Shown here: in pieces, positions 1 to 8,916 of the stretch | How positions within the stretch are numbered: the stretch's first letter is position 1 | Layout of the letters: every line of letters starts with the position of its first letter | From: Acidovorax sp. A1169 | GTDB lineage: Bacteria; Pseudomonadota; Gammaproteobacteria; Burkholderiales; Burkholderiaceae_C | Assembly: GCF_030704685.1 (NCBI RefSeq) | Contig: NZ_JAUZDX010000007.1 | Location: 124,001-188,000 of the forward strand | Length of the DNA stretch: 64,000 nt | Direction of reading: 5' to 3' | Translations under genes and position numbers: made by a program | Notes under the pieces: generated by a model | Seen by the model: the letters and a program-made list of their open reading frames with translations, nothing else | The model's database searches: none | Told to the model about the DNA's origin: nothing

Positions 1-434
<434 letters not shown>

Positions 435-466
435 CACCCCGCCCCATTTCTCAGGAACCCCGTACC

Positions 467-1729
467 GTGAACATGATGACCAACCCCTCTGCCCTGCTGC
501 CGCGCGTGAACGGCACGCGCCTGTGGCAATCGCTGATGGACCTGGCGCAGATCGGCGCCACGCCCAAGGGCGGCGTGTGCCGCCTGGCCCTGACCGCGCT
601 GGACGGCGAAGGCCGCGACCTCTTCGTGCGCTGGGCGCGCGAGGCCGGCTGCAGCGTGCGCACCGACGCCATCGGCAACATCTTCGCGCGCCGCGCGGGG
701 CGCGACGATGCACTGCCCCCGGTGATGACCGGCAGCCACATCGACACCCAGCCCACGGGCGGCAAATTCGACGGCAACTATGGCGTGCTGGCCGGCATCG
801 AGGTGGTGCGCACCCTGAACGACCACGGTATCGTGACCGAAGCCCCCATCGAGGTGGCGGTATGGACCAATGAAGAGGGCTCGCGCTTCGTGCCGGTGAT
901 GATGGGTTCGGGCGTGTTCGCCGGGGCCTTCACGCTGGAGCATGCGCTGGCCCAACGCGACGCGCAGGGCACCAGCGTGGCCGAGGCACTGGCCGCCATC
1001 GGCTATGCCGGCGAGCACGGGCCCACGCCGCCCGTGGGCGCGTATTTCGAGGCGCACATCGAGCAGGGCCCGGTGCTGGAGGCCAATGGCTGTGTTATCG
1101 GCGTGGTGCAGGGTGCCCTGGGCCAGCGCTGGTACGACGTGAGCGTGCAGGGCATGGAGGCCCACGCCGGCCCCACGCCCATGGAGCTGCGCCGCGATGC
1201 GCTGCTGGCGGCCAGCACACTGGTGGCCGAGGTCAACCGCATCGCGCTCAGCCACGCACCGCATGCGCGCGGCACGGTGGGCGTGCTGGAGGTGTTCCCG
1301 AGCTCGCGCAACGTGATCCCCGGCAGCGTGCGCATGACGGTGGACCTGCGTGCCGCCGACGACGCCGAGCTGCTGCAGATGGACGCCGAGCTGCGCGCCG
1401 CCTGCGAGCGCATCGGCACGGCCAACCGCACGCCCATCGCGGTGGAGCAGGTGGTTTACTTCCCGCCGCAGCCGTTTGCGCCCGCGCTGGTGGAAGGCGT
1501 GCGCAGCGACGCCAAGGCCCTCGGCTACGCCGCCATGGACGTGGTCAGCGGTGCCGGGCACGATGCCGTGTACCTGGCGCGGCTGGCACCCACGGCCATG
1601 GTCTTCGTGCCCTGCGCCGACGGCATCAGCCACAACGAGATCGAGGACGCCGAGCCCGAGCACCTGGAGGCCGGCTGCAACGTCTTGCTGCAGGCCATGC
1701 TGCGCAGCGCCCAGGCGGTGGCCGCATGA
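467..1729 (+). CDS. M20-family Zn amidohydrolase (N-carbamoyl-L-amino acid hydrolase / allantoate amidohydrolase type)
   Basis: A 420-residue binuclear-metal amidohydrolase of the AllC/HyuC/beta-ureidopropionase group, which hydrolyses N-carbamoyl or ureido groups. The metal-site motifs are present: GSHIDTQ (H about residue 91), FDGNYGVL with the bridging Asp, NEEGSRF (about 135), HIEQGPVLE (about 197) and SGAGHDA near the C terminus. The start is GTG at 467, behind a weak AGGAA. ATGs at 473 and 476 are alternatives. It follows the ABC ATPase by 32 bp and overlaps the next start (ATGA), so it is co-transcribed. The exact substrate (carbamoyl amino acid, allantoate or related) cannot be read from sequence. 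Confidence 0.88.
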   Translation: MNMMTNPSALLPRVNGTRLWQSLMDLAQIGATPKGGVCRLALTALDGEGRDLFVRWAREAGCSVRTDAIGNIFARRAGRDDALPPVMTGSHIDTQPTGGKFDGNYGVLAGIEVVRTLNDHGIVTEAPIEVAVWTNEEGSRFVPVMMGSGVFAGAFTLEHALAQRDAQGTSVAEALAAIGYAGEHGPTPPVGAYFEAHIEQGPVLEANGCVIGVVQGALGQRWYDVSVQGMEAHAGPTPMELRRDALLAASTLVAEVNRIALSHAPHARGTVGVLEVFPSSRNVIPGSVRMTVDLRAADDAELLQMDAELRAACERIGTANRTPIAVEQVVYFPPQPFAPALVEGVRSDAKALGYAAMDVVSGAGHDAVYLARLAPTAMVFVPCADGISHNEIEDAEPEHLEAGCNVLLQAMLRSAQAVAA

Positions 1730-3195
1730 AGATCCTCATCGCCCGCCTGAACCACGAGACCAACACCTTCTCGCCCGTGCCCACGCCGCTCGCGGCGTTC
1801 GCGCCCGCCTACGGCGAAGATGCGCTGCACGACAACCTGGGCATGCGCACCGCCATGGCGGCCTTCATCGACCTGGCGCAGGGCCTGGGCGCCACGCTGG
1901 TCACGCCGGTGTCGGCCATGTCCAACCCCAGCGGCCTGGTGCATGCCGCCGCCTACGATGAGCTCACCCGGCGCGTCGTCGATGCCGCGCCGGGCTGCGA
2001 TGCCATCCTGCTCGACCTGCACGGCGCCATGGTGGCCGAGAACAGCCCCGATGGCGAGGGCGACCTGCTCGAGCGCGTGCGCGCCGCCGCGCCCGGCGTG
2101 CCGATTGGCGTGGCGCTGGACCTGCACGGCAATATCACGCCCAAGATGGTCGCCAACGCCGATGTGATGGTGGGCTTCAAGACCTACCCGCACATCGACA
2201 TGTACGAGACCGGAGAGCACGCGGGCCGCCTGCTCCTGGCCATGCTGCAGGGCCAGCCGCGCTACAGCGTGGGCTGGCACCAGCTGCCCATGATGGGCCA
2301 CACCCTGCGCAGCACCACGCTGCAGGGCGCCATGCTGCGGGCTGTGGACGCGGCACGAGCGGCCGAGGCCGATGGTGTGCCCGCCGTCTCGGTGTTTGCG
2401 GGCTTTTCGCTGGCCGACATCGAAGCGCCGTTCATGAGCGTGGTCGTCACCGGCCTGGCCGACGCGCCCGAAGCGGCACAGGCTGTGGCTGACCGCATTG
2501 CGGCCACCATCTGGCAGGAGCGCGCCGAGTTCGTCTACGACAGCGAGCCCCTGGCGCAGTCGCTGCAGCGCGCGCAGGCCCTAGCGCAGGGCGCCGAGCG
2601 CCCGGTGCTGCTGCTGGACCACAGCGACAACTGCATGTCCGGCGGCACCTGCGATTCGATGGATGTCTTGCAGGCCGCGCTGGCCGAAGGCCTGGCGGAC
2701 ATCGCCGTGGGCCCGCTGTGCGACCCCGAGGCGGTGGCCGAGCTCATGGCGGCCGGCGTGGGCGCGCAATGCACCGTGTACCTGGGCAACAAGGTGCCGC
2801 TCACCCAGCTCAACGTGGCCAAGAAGCCCGTGGCGCTGACCGGCACGGTGCGCGCCATCAGCGACGGCGAGTACACCGTGACCGGGCCCATCTACACCGG
2901 GCAGCGCTGCGCCATGGGGCGCACCGTACTGTTCGACACCGGCGCTGCGCAGATCGTGGTGACCGAAAAGACCCACGAGCCCTGGGACCTGGGTGTGTTC
3001 TCGTGCGTGGGGGTGGACCCCACGGCGCACCGCTTCGTGCTGCTCAAGTCACGCATGTACTGCCGCCCGGTGTTCGTGCCGCTGTCGCACGCGCTGGTCG
3101 AGTGCGACAGCCCCACGGGCGTGACCAGCTCCAACTACGCGCTGTTCCCGTTCAAGAACGTGCGCCGGCCGGTGTTCCCGCTCGACGCGGTTTGA
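1726..3195 (+). CDS. M81 family metallopeptidase (MlrC/microcystinase C-like)
   Basis: A 489-residue protein of the MlrC family (DUF1485 plus MlrC C-terminal domain). The N-terminal RLNHETNTFSP is the family hallmark. DLHGAM (about 100) and DLHGN (about 130) carry likely zinc ligands, and the DHSDN.SGGTCDS stretch is typical of the family. Members cleave linear peptides (microcystin degradation) or related amides. In Burkholderiales they are often paired with BCAA-type ABC transporters and M20 hydrolases, as here. The start ATG overlaps the previous stop by 4 nt. It converges on the peptide-binding protein that ends at 3216. Confidence 0.88.
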   Translation: MKILIARLNHETNTFSPVPTPLAAFAPAYGEDALHDNLGMRTAMAAFIDLAQGLGATLVTPVSAMSNPSGLVHAAAYDELTRRVVDAAPGCDAILLDLHGAMVAENSPDGEGDLLERVRAAAPGVPIGVALDLHGNITPKMVANADVMVGFKTYPHIDMYETGEHAGRLLLAMLQGQPRYSVGWHQLPMMGHTLRSTTLQGAMLRAVDAARAAEADGVPAVSVFAGFSLADIEAPFMSVVVTGLADAPEAAQAVADRIAATIWQERAEFVYDSEPLAQSLQRAQALAQGAERPVLLLDHSDNCMSGGTCDSMDVLQAALAEGLADIAVGPLCDPEAVAELMAAGVGAQCTVYLGNKVPLTQLNVAKKPVALTGTVRAISDGEYTVTGPIYTGQRCAMGRTVLFDTGAAQIVVTEKTHEPWDLGVFSCVGVDPTAHRFVLLKSRMYCRPVFVPLSHALVECDSPTGVTSSNYALFPFKNVRRPVFPLDAV

Positions 3196-3215
3196 TGGAA
3201 CACCGGGGGCAGCGG

Positions 3216-4802
3216 TCAGTTCACCTTGATTAAACGCCAGTCGATGCGGTTATCGGGGCGCTGCACCAGCTCGACGTTCTTCTTCATCGCCCAGGCAAGC
3301 ATCTGGTTGTGCAGGGGGATGTTGGCCACCGTGTCGTTCTGCAACTGCAGGCCTTCGGTCAGCAGGCGGTTGCGCACGGGCTGGTCGATCTCGGTCTTCA
3401 CGCGGTCCACGACGTAGTCCATACGCTCGTTGCTGTAGCGGCCCAGGTTGTAGTTGCCGTCACCGCCCGTGGTCTTGGTGCGCGTGAGCGACTGCAGGGT
3501 GTACAGCGCGTCGAAGGTCGGCACGCCCCAGCTGAGCAGTGCGATGCTGGCCTCGTGCCGCTGGGCCATGGGGTAGTAGGTCACGGACGGCAGGGTGCGC
3601 AGCTTGGCCTTGACGCCCACGCGCGCCCACATCGAGGTGATGGCCTGGCACAGGTTCTCGTCCTGGATGATGGCGTTGTTGCTGCAGGCGAAGTCGACCT
3701 CGAAGCCGTCCTTGTAGCCCGCATCGGCCAGCAGCGCCTTGGCGGCATTGGCGTCGTAGGGCAGGCGCTTGTCCACGGCCTCCGTCCAGCCGTTGACCAG
3801 GGGCGAAACCATGGCGCCCGTGGGCTTGGACATGCCGCGCATAGTCACGCGCTGCAGCGCGGCCACGTCGATGGCCTGGTACAGCGCCTTGCGCACGCGC
3901 AGGTCCTTGAGCGGGTTCTTGCCCTTCACACTGCTGCCCTGCAGCTCGTCGCGGAACTGGTCCAGGGCCAGGTAGACGGTGCGGTTCTCGACCATCTCCA
4001 TGACCTTGATGTTGGGGTTGGCCCTGAGCCGCTCCAGGTCCTGCAGGCCGGTGTCGCGCACCATGTCCACCTCGCCCGAAAGCAGGGCCGCGATGCGCGT
4101 GGCCTCGGACTTGATGGGTGTGTAGACGATCTCGGTGACGTTGCCCTCGGTCTTGCCCGCGTTCCACCACAGCGGGTTGGCCGCAAATACCAGCTTCTGG
4201 TCGGGCGCCCATTCCTTGAGCACGAAGGGCCCGGTTCCCATGGCATTGCGGTGGGAGAAGGTCTCGTCCTTGGACTTGATGTCCTTGGGCTCGACAGCGT
4301 TGTTCTTCTCGGACCAGGCCTTGCTCATCACGCGCAGCTCGGTCAGTTGGTTGAGCAGCACCGGGTTGGGGTTCTTCAGAAAGATGTCGATGGTCTCGCC
4401 ATCCACCTTGGCGATGCGGTCCATGCCCTGGGTGTAGATGGCGTAGGTGGAGCTCTTGCTCATGGCACGTTGCAGCGAAAACACCACGTCGTCCGCCGTC
4501 ATGGTGGAGCCATCGCTGAACTTCACGCCCTGGCGCAGCTTCACGCGCAACTGCGTGGGGCTGACCTGCTGCCAGGACGTGGCCAGGAGCGGCTCGACCT
4601 TGAGCGTGCGGCTGTTGAACATCACCAGCGACTCGTACACTGCGGCGTGGATGCCATTGCCCAGTGCACTGTTCTGGGAGTGGATGTCCATGGTCTGGAT
4701 GTCGGTGGACCCGGCCCACTTGAACGGTTTTGCCGATGCGTGGGGGGCGATGGCTGCGAGGGCCAGGGTAGCGGCCGCGAGCAGGGAGTGCTTGAAGTGC
4801 AT
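3216..4802 (-). CDS. Peptide/nickel-type ABC transporter substrate-binding protein (family 5, DppA-like)
   Basis: A 528-residue periplasmic solute-binding protein. It has a Sec signal peptide (MHFKHSLLAAATLALAAIAPHASA) followed by the SBP family 5 fold: STDIQTMDIHSQNS at the N terminus, LRQGVKFSDGSTMTADDVVFSL, a classic SBP5 signature at about residues 93-114, and a C-terminal region ending in DWRLIKVN. A good ribosome site (AAAGGAAA) precedes the ATG. No permease or ATPase genes for it are in the window. Its convergence with the MlrC operon suggests uptake of oligopeptide-like substrates, but that link is inference. Confidence 0.88.
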   Translation of the reverse strand: MHFKHSLLAAATLALAAIAPHASAKPFKWAGSTDIQTMDIHSQNSALGNGIHAAVYESLVMFNSRTLKVEPLLATSWQQVSPTQLRVKLRQGVKFSDGSTMTADDVVFSLQRAMSKSSTYAIYTQGMDRIAKVDGETIDIFLKNPNPVLLNQLTELRVMSKAWSEKNNAVEPKDIKSKDETFSHRNAMGTGPFVLKEWAPDQKLVFAANPLWWNAGKTEGNVTEIVYTPIKSEATRIAALLSGEVDMVRDTGLQDLERLRANPNIKVMEMVENRTVYLALDQFRDELQGSSVKGKNPLKDLRVRKALYQAIDVAALQRVTMRGMSKPTGAMVSPLVNGWTEAVDKRLPYDANAAKALLADAGYKDGFEVDFACSNNAIIQDENLCQAITSMWARVGVKAKLRTLPSVTYYPMAQRHEASIALLSWGVPTFDALYTLQSLTRTKTTGGDGNYNLGRYSNERMDYVVDRVKTEIDQPVRNRLLTEGLQLQNDTVANIPLHNQMLAWAMKKNVELVQRPDNRIDWRLIKVN

Positions 4803-4954
4803 GGGGGTTTCCTTTGCAAAACAGGAAGGTTTGTAAGAACCGGCAATATGCAGCAGGACGAGCGCACGCCCAAGCCCCCGTTAGGGCGGTGTGGTTCGGC
4901 AGCGCAATTGCGCGTCAGGGCCGATTGCACAAACACCGCAACTGGGGTATTTGT

Positions 4955-5485
4955 CTACTTGGCAAGGGGGTAGCGCGCCGCGCTACGCCCGGTGCCCACC
5001 TGCAGCAGGTTGACGACGCCCATCACGTCATCCACCAGCTCCACGGCCTTCTCCAGCGCCCACGCCTGCTCGGCGGACTGCACGCAACCCATCAGCGTGA
5101 CCAGGCGCCGCTCGCCCAGCACCCATACGCTGGTGTCGTCGAAGCGCCCTTCCTCGCGGATGTAGCGCTGCACGCGCGGAATGATCTCGGCGTCGTACAG
5201 GTAGGAGTTGGGCAGCCGGCAACGCCCCACGCGGTGGCAGCTGCCGCCATGCTGTGAGCGCACATGGGCCAGTTCGCGCACCTCGGCCTCGGTGTAGAGC
5301 GGACCCTCTGGCACGGGGCAGGCCGCGATGGCCGAGGTGACCTGTACGAAAGGGTCGTTGAAGGCGTTGGTGCGGGCGATGGGCGCCTGCGGCACCGGGC
5401 TTTGCGCAAAAGCGCCCGATACCATGGCAACGGCCAGCGCCAGGATGCACCGCCGAACCCCATGGAATGTGAAAATGCCTTTCAT
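4955..5485 (-). CDS. Exported BON-like (osmotically inducible type) protein
   Basis: A 176-residue protein starting at the ATG of MKGIFTFHG, chosen because a strong AAAGGAGGG sits just upstream and a Sec signal (ILALAVAMVSGAFA) follows. The C-terminal half (VQRYIREEGRFDDTSVWVLG, then LVTLMGCVQSAEQAWALEKAVE, then VVNLLQVG) resembles a BON domain, a fold that binds membranes or phospholipids in periplasmic proteins. The N-terminal half has three cysteines (AACPV, GGSCH, GRCRL) that might form disulphides. It is divergent from the DUF2199 gene at 5541. Domain assignment is from pattern only. Confidence 0.65.
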   Translation of the reverse strand: MKGIFTFHGVRRCILALAVAMVSGAFAQSPVPQAPIARTNAFNDPFVQVTSAIAACPVPEGPLYTEAEVRELAHVRSQHGGSCHRVGRCRLPNSYLYDAEIIPRVQRYIREEGRFDDTSVWVLGERRLVTLMGCVQSAEQAWALEKAVELVDDVMGVVNLLQVGTGRSAARYPLAK

Positions 5486-5540
5486 CGGATGCCCTCCTTT
5501 CGGCACAGCCGCTGCTCCACCAACGAATGAACACCTTCCC

Positions 5541-6044
5541 ATGACCGGATTCCTTTGCGCAACCTGCGGCCAGACCCACGACAGCATACCGATGTGCCTG
5601 GGCGCCCCTGCACCGGAGCTGTGGTTCTCGGTACCCGAAGCAGAGCGTGAAGCGCGGGTGGACCTGTCGTCAGACCAGTGCGTCATCGATGGGCAGCATT
5701 TTTTCATCCTCGGCCGGATCCTGCTACCCGTCGTCGACGCAGACGATTCTTTCGTCTGGCTCGCATGGGTGTCCCTGAGCGAGGCGAATTTCGTGCGCAG
5801 CGGCGAACTGTGGGAGGCCGAAGGACGCGAGGCCGAGCCCCCATACTTCGGCTGGCTGCAGAGTGCCCTGCCCGGCTACACGCCCGGCACGCTCAGCCTG
5901 AAAACGAATGTGCAGACCATGCCCCTGGGACAGCGCCCCCTCATCACGCTGGAACCTACGGACCACCCGCTGGCGGTGGAGCAACGGGAGGGCATCACCA
6001 TGGCCCGGGTGCAGCAGATTGCGGAAGCGGCTTTCCATGGCTGA
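5541..6044 (+). CDS. DUF2199 domain-containing protein
   Basis: A 167-residue cytoplasmic protein beginning MTGFLCATCGQTHDSIPMC. The CxxCG...C arrangement at the N terminus, the WFSVPEAERE segment and the downstream GWLQSALPGYTPGT...LKTNVQTMPLGQRPLITLEPTDHPLA are characteristic of DUF2199 proteins. Function is unknown. The ATG at 5541 begins exactly at the domain start; longer in-frame extensions upstream would run through the divergent promoter of the neighbouring BON-like gene, so they are rejected. It stands about 100 bp before the DNA-repair operon on the same strand. Confidence 0.8.
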   Translation: MTGFLCATCGQTHDSIPMCLGAPAPELWFSVPEAEREARVDLSSDQCVIDGQHFFILGRILLPVVDADDSFVWLAWVSLSEANFVRSGELWEAEGREAEPPYFGWLQSALPGYTPGTLSLKTNVQTMPLGQRPLITLEPTDHPLAVEQREGITMARVQQIAEAAFHG

Positions 6045-6145
6045 TCGACGGCAGCGCCGGCTGTAGGACACGGCTGCGAGTTGCCGGACGAGCCGTCGCA
6101 GGACTGCGTTCCACGCTTAGGATGGCTTGCACAACCACCTGCCCC

Positions 6146-7207
6146 ATGCCCAGCGACCTCATCGTCCACCGCCCCGAAGGCCTGTACTGCCCGGCCGGCA
6201 ATTTCTACATCGACCCCTGGCGGCCGGTGGAGCGGGCCGTGATCACGCATGCACATTCGGACCACGCGCGCATGGGCTCGGCACACTACCTGGCGCACAA
6301 AGACAGCGAGGGCACGCTGCGCAATCGGCTGGGCTCGGACATCGACCTGCAGACGCTGGCCTATGGCGACACCATCGACCACCACGGCGTGCGCCTGTCG
6401 CTGCACCCGGCGGGCCATGTGCTGGGCTCGGCCCAGGTGCGGGTGGAGCATGGCGGCCAGGTGTGGGTGGCCTCGGGCGACTACAAGCTCGAAGACGATG
6501 GCACCTGCCCGCCGTTCGAGCCGGTGCGCTGCCACACCTTCATCACCGAATCGACCTTTGGCCTGCCGATCTATCGCTGGCCCTCGCAGCCCGCGCTGTT
6601 CGCCGACATCAATGCCTGGTGGGCGGCGAATGCGGCCGCCGGCAAGGCCAGCGTGCTTTATGCGTATGCCTTCGGCAAGGCGCAGCGGCTGCTGCACGGG
6701 GTGGACGACGGCATCGGGCCCATCGTCGTGCATGGCGCGGTGGACCCGCTCAACGCCGTGTACCGCGCGGCGGGCGTGGCGCTGCCGCCCACGCTGCGCG
6801 TGACAGACCCGGGCGTCACCAAGGCCGAGCTGCGCCGCGCGCTGGTGCTGGCACCGCCCTCGGCGGCGGGCACGCCCTGGCTCAAGCGCTTTGGCGAGCA
6901 TTCCGATGCCTTTGCCAGCGGCTGGATGCTGGTGCGCGGCGCGCGCCGGCGCCGCGGCGTGGACCGGGGCTTCGTGATGAGCGACCATGCGGACTGGCCC
7001 AGCCTGCAGAAGGCCATTGGCGCCACGGGGGCCGAACGCATCATCGTCACCCACGGCAGCACCGAGGTGATGGTGCGCTGGCTGTGCGAGCAGGGGCTGG
7101 ATGCCCAGGTGTTCGCGACCGAGTACGGCGCCGACGACAGCGAGGACGATGCGGGTGCTGCGCCGCCAGCACAGGCCGATGCGCCGGCACCCGAGGCCGC
7201 TGCATGA
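6146..7207 (+). CDS. DNA ligase-associated exonuclease (metallo-beta-lactamase/beta-CASP fold)
   Basis: A 353-residue nuclease of the ligase-associated family related to mRNA 3'-end-processing factors and SNM1. The metal-binding HxHxDH motif is HAHSDHAR at residues 35-42. Later motifs are LHPAGHVLGSAQV, a conserved ASGDYK with the bridging Asp, and VMSDHADW near the C terminus. Family members process 3' ends or damaged DNA. It is the first gene of a four-gene operon with an ATP-dependent ligase, an Lhr-type helicase and a phosphoesterase. The next gene starts within its stop codon. An in-frame ATG at 6122 would add eight residues. Confidence 0.88.
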   Translation: MPSDLIVHRPEGLYCPAGNFYIDPWRPVERAVITHAHSDHARMGSAHYLAHKDSEGTLRNRLGSDIDLQTLAYGDTIDHHGVRLSLHPAGHVLGSAQVRVEHGGQVWVASGDYKLEDDGTCPPFEPVRCHTFITESTFGLPIYRWPSQPALFADINAWWAANAAAGKASVLYAYAFGKAQRLLHGVDDGIGPIVVHGAVDPLNAVYRAAGVALPPTLRVTDPGVTKAELRRALVLAPPSAAGTPWLKRFGEHSDAFASGWMLVRGARRRRGVDRGFVMSDHADWPSLQKAIGATGAERIIVTHGSTEVMVRWLCEQGLDAQVFATEYGADDSEDDAGAAPPAQADAPAPEAAA

Positions 7208-8916
7208 AGGCCTTTGCCCAGTTGTTCCAGGCGCTCGATGCCACCACCGGGCAGTCTGCCAAGCTGGCGGCGCTGGTGGCCTACCTGCGCGTGGCGCCGC
7301 CGGCCGATGCGGCCTGGGCCACCTACTTCCTGGCGGGGGGCAAGCCGCGCCAGATGGTGCCCACCAAGCGCCTGAAGGCCCTGGCGCAAGAGGCGGCCGA
7401 GCTGCCCGAGTGGCTGTTCGAAGAGAGCTACCAGGCCGTGGGCGACCTGGCTGAAACCCTGGCCCTGCTGCTGCCACCGCCGGTGCAGCCGGTGGACCTG
7501 CCGCTGGCCGAGTGGATGGCCCAGCTGCTGCCCCTGCGTGCCCTGCCGCCCGAGGAGGCCGATGCACGCCTGCGCACGCAGTGGGACATGCTGGCGCCGG
7601 AGCAGCGCTTCGTGTACTTCAAGCTCATCACAGGCAACTTCCGCGTGGGGGTGTCGCGCCTGCAGGTCACGCAGGCGCTTGCCACCGTGAGCGCGCTGGA
7701 CCCCAAGCGCATCGCCCACCGGCTCATGGGCTACACGCAGATCGGCCGGCAGCCCCGGGCGGACGATTACAACGCGCTGGTCGCGCCCGTGGATGCAGCC
7801 GCGGATGGCGACGCCGGTGGTGCGGGGGATGCGGGCATGGCAGGCCAGCCCTACCCCTTCTTCCTGGCCCACCCGTTCAACCAGCCCGTGGCCGACATGC
7901 CCACGCTGCTGGGCGCGCCCGAAGACTGGCTGGTGGAATGGAAGTGGGACGGCATCCGCGCGCAGATCGTGCGCCGGGGCGGGGCGGTGTGGGTCTGGTC
8001 ACGCGGCGAGGAACTGGTGACCGACCGCTTTCCCGAGCTGGCCGAGGCGGCGATGGCGGCCTTGCCCGACGGCACGGTCGTGGACGGCGAGATCCTGGTA
8101 TGGCTGCCCGACGAGCCCCAGCCCCGCCCCTTTGCCGACCTGCAAAAACGCCTGGGCCGCAAGACCCTGGGCCCCAAGCTACTGCGCGAGCTGCCGGTGG
8201 TGCTGGTGACCTATGACCTGCTGGAGCATGCGGGCCAGGACCTGCGCCAGCAACCCCAGCAGGCACGCCGCGCGCTGCTGGAGGCCACACTGCAAGCTGA
8301 CCCGGCCGCAGCCATCGCCCCCCCACCGCAGCACACCCTGCGGCTGAGCGCGCTGCTGCAGGGCAACGACTGGGAGGACCTGGCGCGCCAGCGCGAGGCC
8401 GCACGCGGCATGGGCACCGAAGGCTTCATGCTCAAGCACCGCCAGGCGCACTACGGCGTGGGCCGCACCAAGGACGTGGGCGTATGGTGGAAGTGGAAGA
8501 TCGACCCCATGAGCGTGGACGCGGTGCTGATCTACGCCCAGCGCGGCCATGGCCGCCGCGCCAGCCTGTACAGCGACTACACCTTTGCCGTGTGGAACGG
8601 GCCGCCCGACGACCCCGAGCGCCAGCTGGTGCCTTTCGCCAAGGCCTACTCGGGCCTGACGGACGTGGAGATCGGCCAGGTGGACGCCATCATCCGCAAG
8701 ACCACGCGCGAGAGCTTCGGGCCCGTGCGCAGCGTGGATGCGAGCATGGTCTTCGAGCTGGGCTTCGAGGGCATCGGCAAGAGCCCGCGGCACAAGAGCG
8801 GCATTGCGGTGCGCTTTCCGCGCATGCTGCGCTGGCGCCAGGACAAGACGGTGGCCGAGGCCGATACCTTGCAGACCTTGATGGCGCTTCTGCCGGGGCA
8901 GGACGCCGCCGCATGA
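7204..8916 (+). CDS. ATP-dependent DNA ligase (Lhr/exonuclease-associated family)
   Basis: A 570-residue ATP-dependent DNA ligase. Nucleotidyltransferase motif I is [10 protein letters not shown], with the AMP-accepting lysine at residue 247. Motif III/IIIa is VVDGEILVW, motif IV EGFMLKH and motif V WWKWKIDP. An N-terminal ligase domain (residues 1-200) precedes the catalytic core, and an OB domain ends with [16 protein letters not shown]. The enzyme seals DNA nicks with ATP, in addition to the NAD-dependent LigA expected elsewhere in the genome. The start overlaps the exonuclease stop (ATGA), and its own stop overlaps the helicase start, so the three are translationally coupled. This gene belongs to the ligase-associated repair operon, not to the LigD/Ku system. 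Confidence 0.92.
   Translation: MKAFAQLFQALDATTGQSAKLAALVAYLRVAPPADAAWATYFLAGGKPRQMVPTKRLKALAQEAAELPEWLFEESYQAVGDLAETLALLLPPPVQPVDLPLAEWMAQLLPLRALPPEEADARLRTQWDMLAPEQRFVYFKLITGNFRVGVSRLQVTQALATVSALDPKRIAHRLMGYTQIGRQPRADDYNALVAPVDAAADGDAGGAGDAGMAGQPYPFFLAHPFNQPVADMPTLLGAPEDWLVEWKWDGIRAQIVRRGGAVWVWSRGEELVTDRFPELAEAAMAALPDGTVVDGEILVWLPDEPQPRPFADLQKRLGRKTLGPKLLRELPVVLVTYDLLEHAGQDLRQQPQQARRALLEATLQADPAAAIAPPPQHTLRLSALLQGNDWEDLARQREAARGMGTEGFMLKHRQAHYGVGRTKDVGVWWKWKIDPMSVDAVLIYAQRGHGRRASLYSDYTFAVWNGPPDDPERQLVPFAKAYSGLTDVEIGQVDAIIRKTTRESFGPVRSVDASMVFELGFEGIGKSPRHKSGIAVRFPRMLRWRQDKTVAEADTLQTLMALLPGQDAAA

Noticed and set aside
3309-4973. 554-codon plus-strand frame opposite the peptide-binding protein
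   Set aside because: Repetitive His/Gly/Leu/Val composition typical of antisense to GC-rich genes. The minus strand encodes a signal peptide and a complete SBP family 5 pattern.
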